Assembly: GCF_026151205.1 (NCBI RefSeq)
Contig: NC_087078.1
Location: forward strand, 5,599,675-5,659,674
Direction: 5' to 3'
DNA length: 60,000 bases
Origin: Bolinopsis microptera
Taxonomy: Eukaryota > Ctenophora > Tentaculata > Lobata > Bolinopsidae
In this document: one piece after another, positions 59,872 through 60,000 of the stretch
Layout: the number at the start of each line of letters is the position of its first letter
How positions within the stretch are numbered: position 1 is the first letter of the stretch
The notes under the pieces: model-generated
What the model saw: only the letters and a program-made list of their open reading frames with translations
What the model was told of the DNA's origin: nothing
Databases searched by the model: none
Position numbers and translations under genes: made by a program

Positions 59872-60000
59872 GCTAGGCACTGATGGAGACTTTTGTTTGA
59901 GGACCACGAAGAGGGAATATTAGCGCAGTTCGGAGTCGTTTCCAACCGCTACAAACGACAAAACCTAAACTATGATCAACCCATGAACCAAGTTTATCCA
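59872..60000 (+). other. Candidate 5' exon running off the window
   Basis: An acceptor ATATTACAG at 59,863-59,871 is followed by sequence richer in G+C than its flank. One frame is open from 59,884 to the edge, with an ATG at 59,983 (MNQVYP). It could be the first coding exon of a plus-strand gene. Confidence 0.25.

Overview
Eukaryotic, AT-rich (A+T clearly above G+C), intron-rich DNA from an invertebrate animal. The evidence is phase-matched spliced exons, a STIM calcium-sensor gene, secreted sushi / ephrin-receptor-like (GCC2_GCC3) modular genes, non-LTR retrotransposons, a tRNA-derived SINE and many non-autonomous DNA transposons. The sequence alone does not fix the phylum; the gene content would suit a cnidarian, a tunicate or another marine invertebrate. 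Nothing prokaryotic, organellar or viral was seen. Layout: (1) 1-13,400, plus strand: a tandem cluster of three paralogous secreted modular genes, here called A (3' part only, 76-1,518), B (3,730-8,508) and C (10,217-13,318). Nearly all internal exons are phase 1-1 and a multiple of 3 long, and each encodes a whole or half domain: signal peptide, fucolectin/F5-8C-like galactose-binding fold over two exons, a domain I could not name (only in C), sushi, GCC2_GCC3 repeats and a final sushi. Gene A carries a recent 651-bp tandem duplication of a two-exon unit. A 5'-truncated LINE sits in an intron of B. (2) 13,665-15,281: a terminal-inverted-repeat element packed with AGCGCT-based short repeats, with a 9-bp target duplication. 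(3) 16,710-18,000: a LINE ORF1 without ORF2. (4) 18,238-43,460, minus strand: seven exons of a STIM gene (signal peptide, EF-hand, SAM, one membrane span, start of the coiled coil). They join in one frame, but the cytosolic activation (SOAR/CAD) half is not found in this window. Its 22-kb intron holds a separate unrecognised acidic, Cys-rich membrane-protein exon (20,594-21,313) on the same strand, a 4.1-kb foldback element (28,802-32,942) with a hAT-like element nested in it, and many hairpins and minisatellites. (5) 43,940-45,444 and 46,252-46,446: two more foldback-type elements filled with short repeats. (6) 49,820-51,000 and 54,300-55,039: two decayed RTE-like LINE tails, the first split by a tRNA-SINE. 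(7) 51,000-60,000: mostly non-coding, with a long (CA)n tract and weak candidate exons of unknown genes at 53,449-53,533, 57,448-57,564 and the right edge. The two clear biological systems are store-operated calcium entry (STIM) and a rapidly shuffling family of secreted recognition-type proteins. The third theme is a set of unrelated-looking DNA transposons that have each filled their inverted arms with short satellites.
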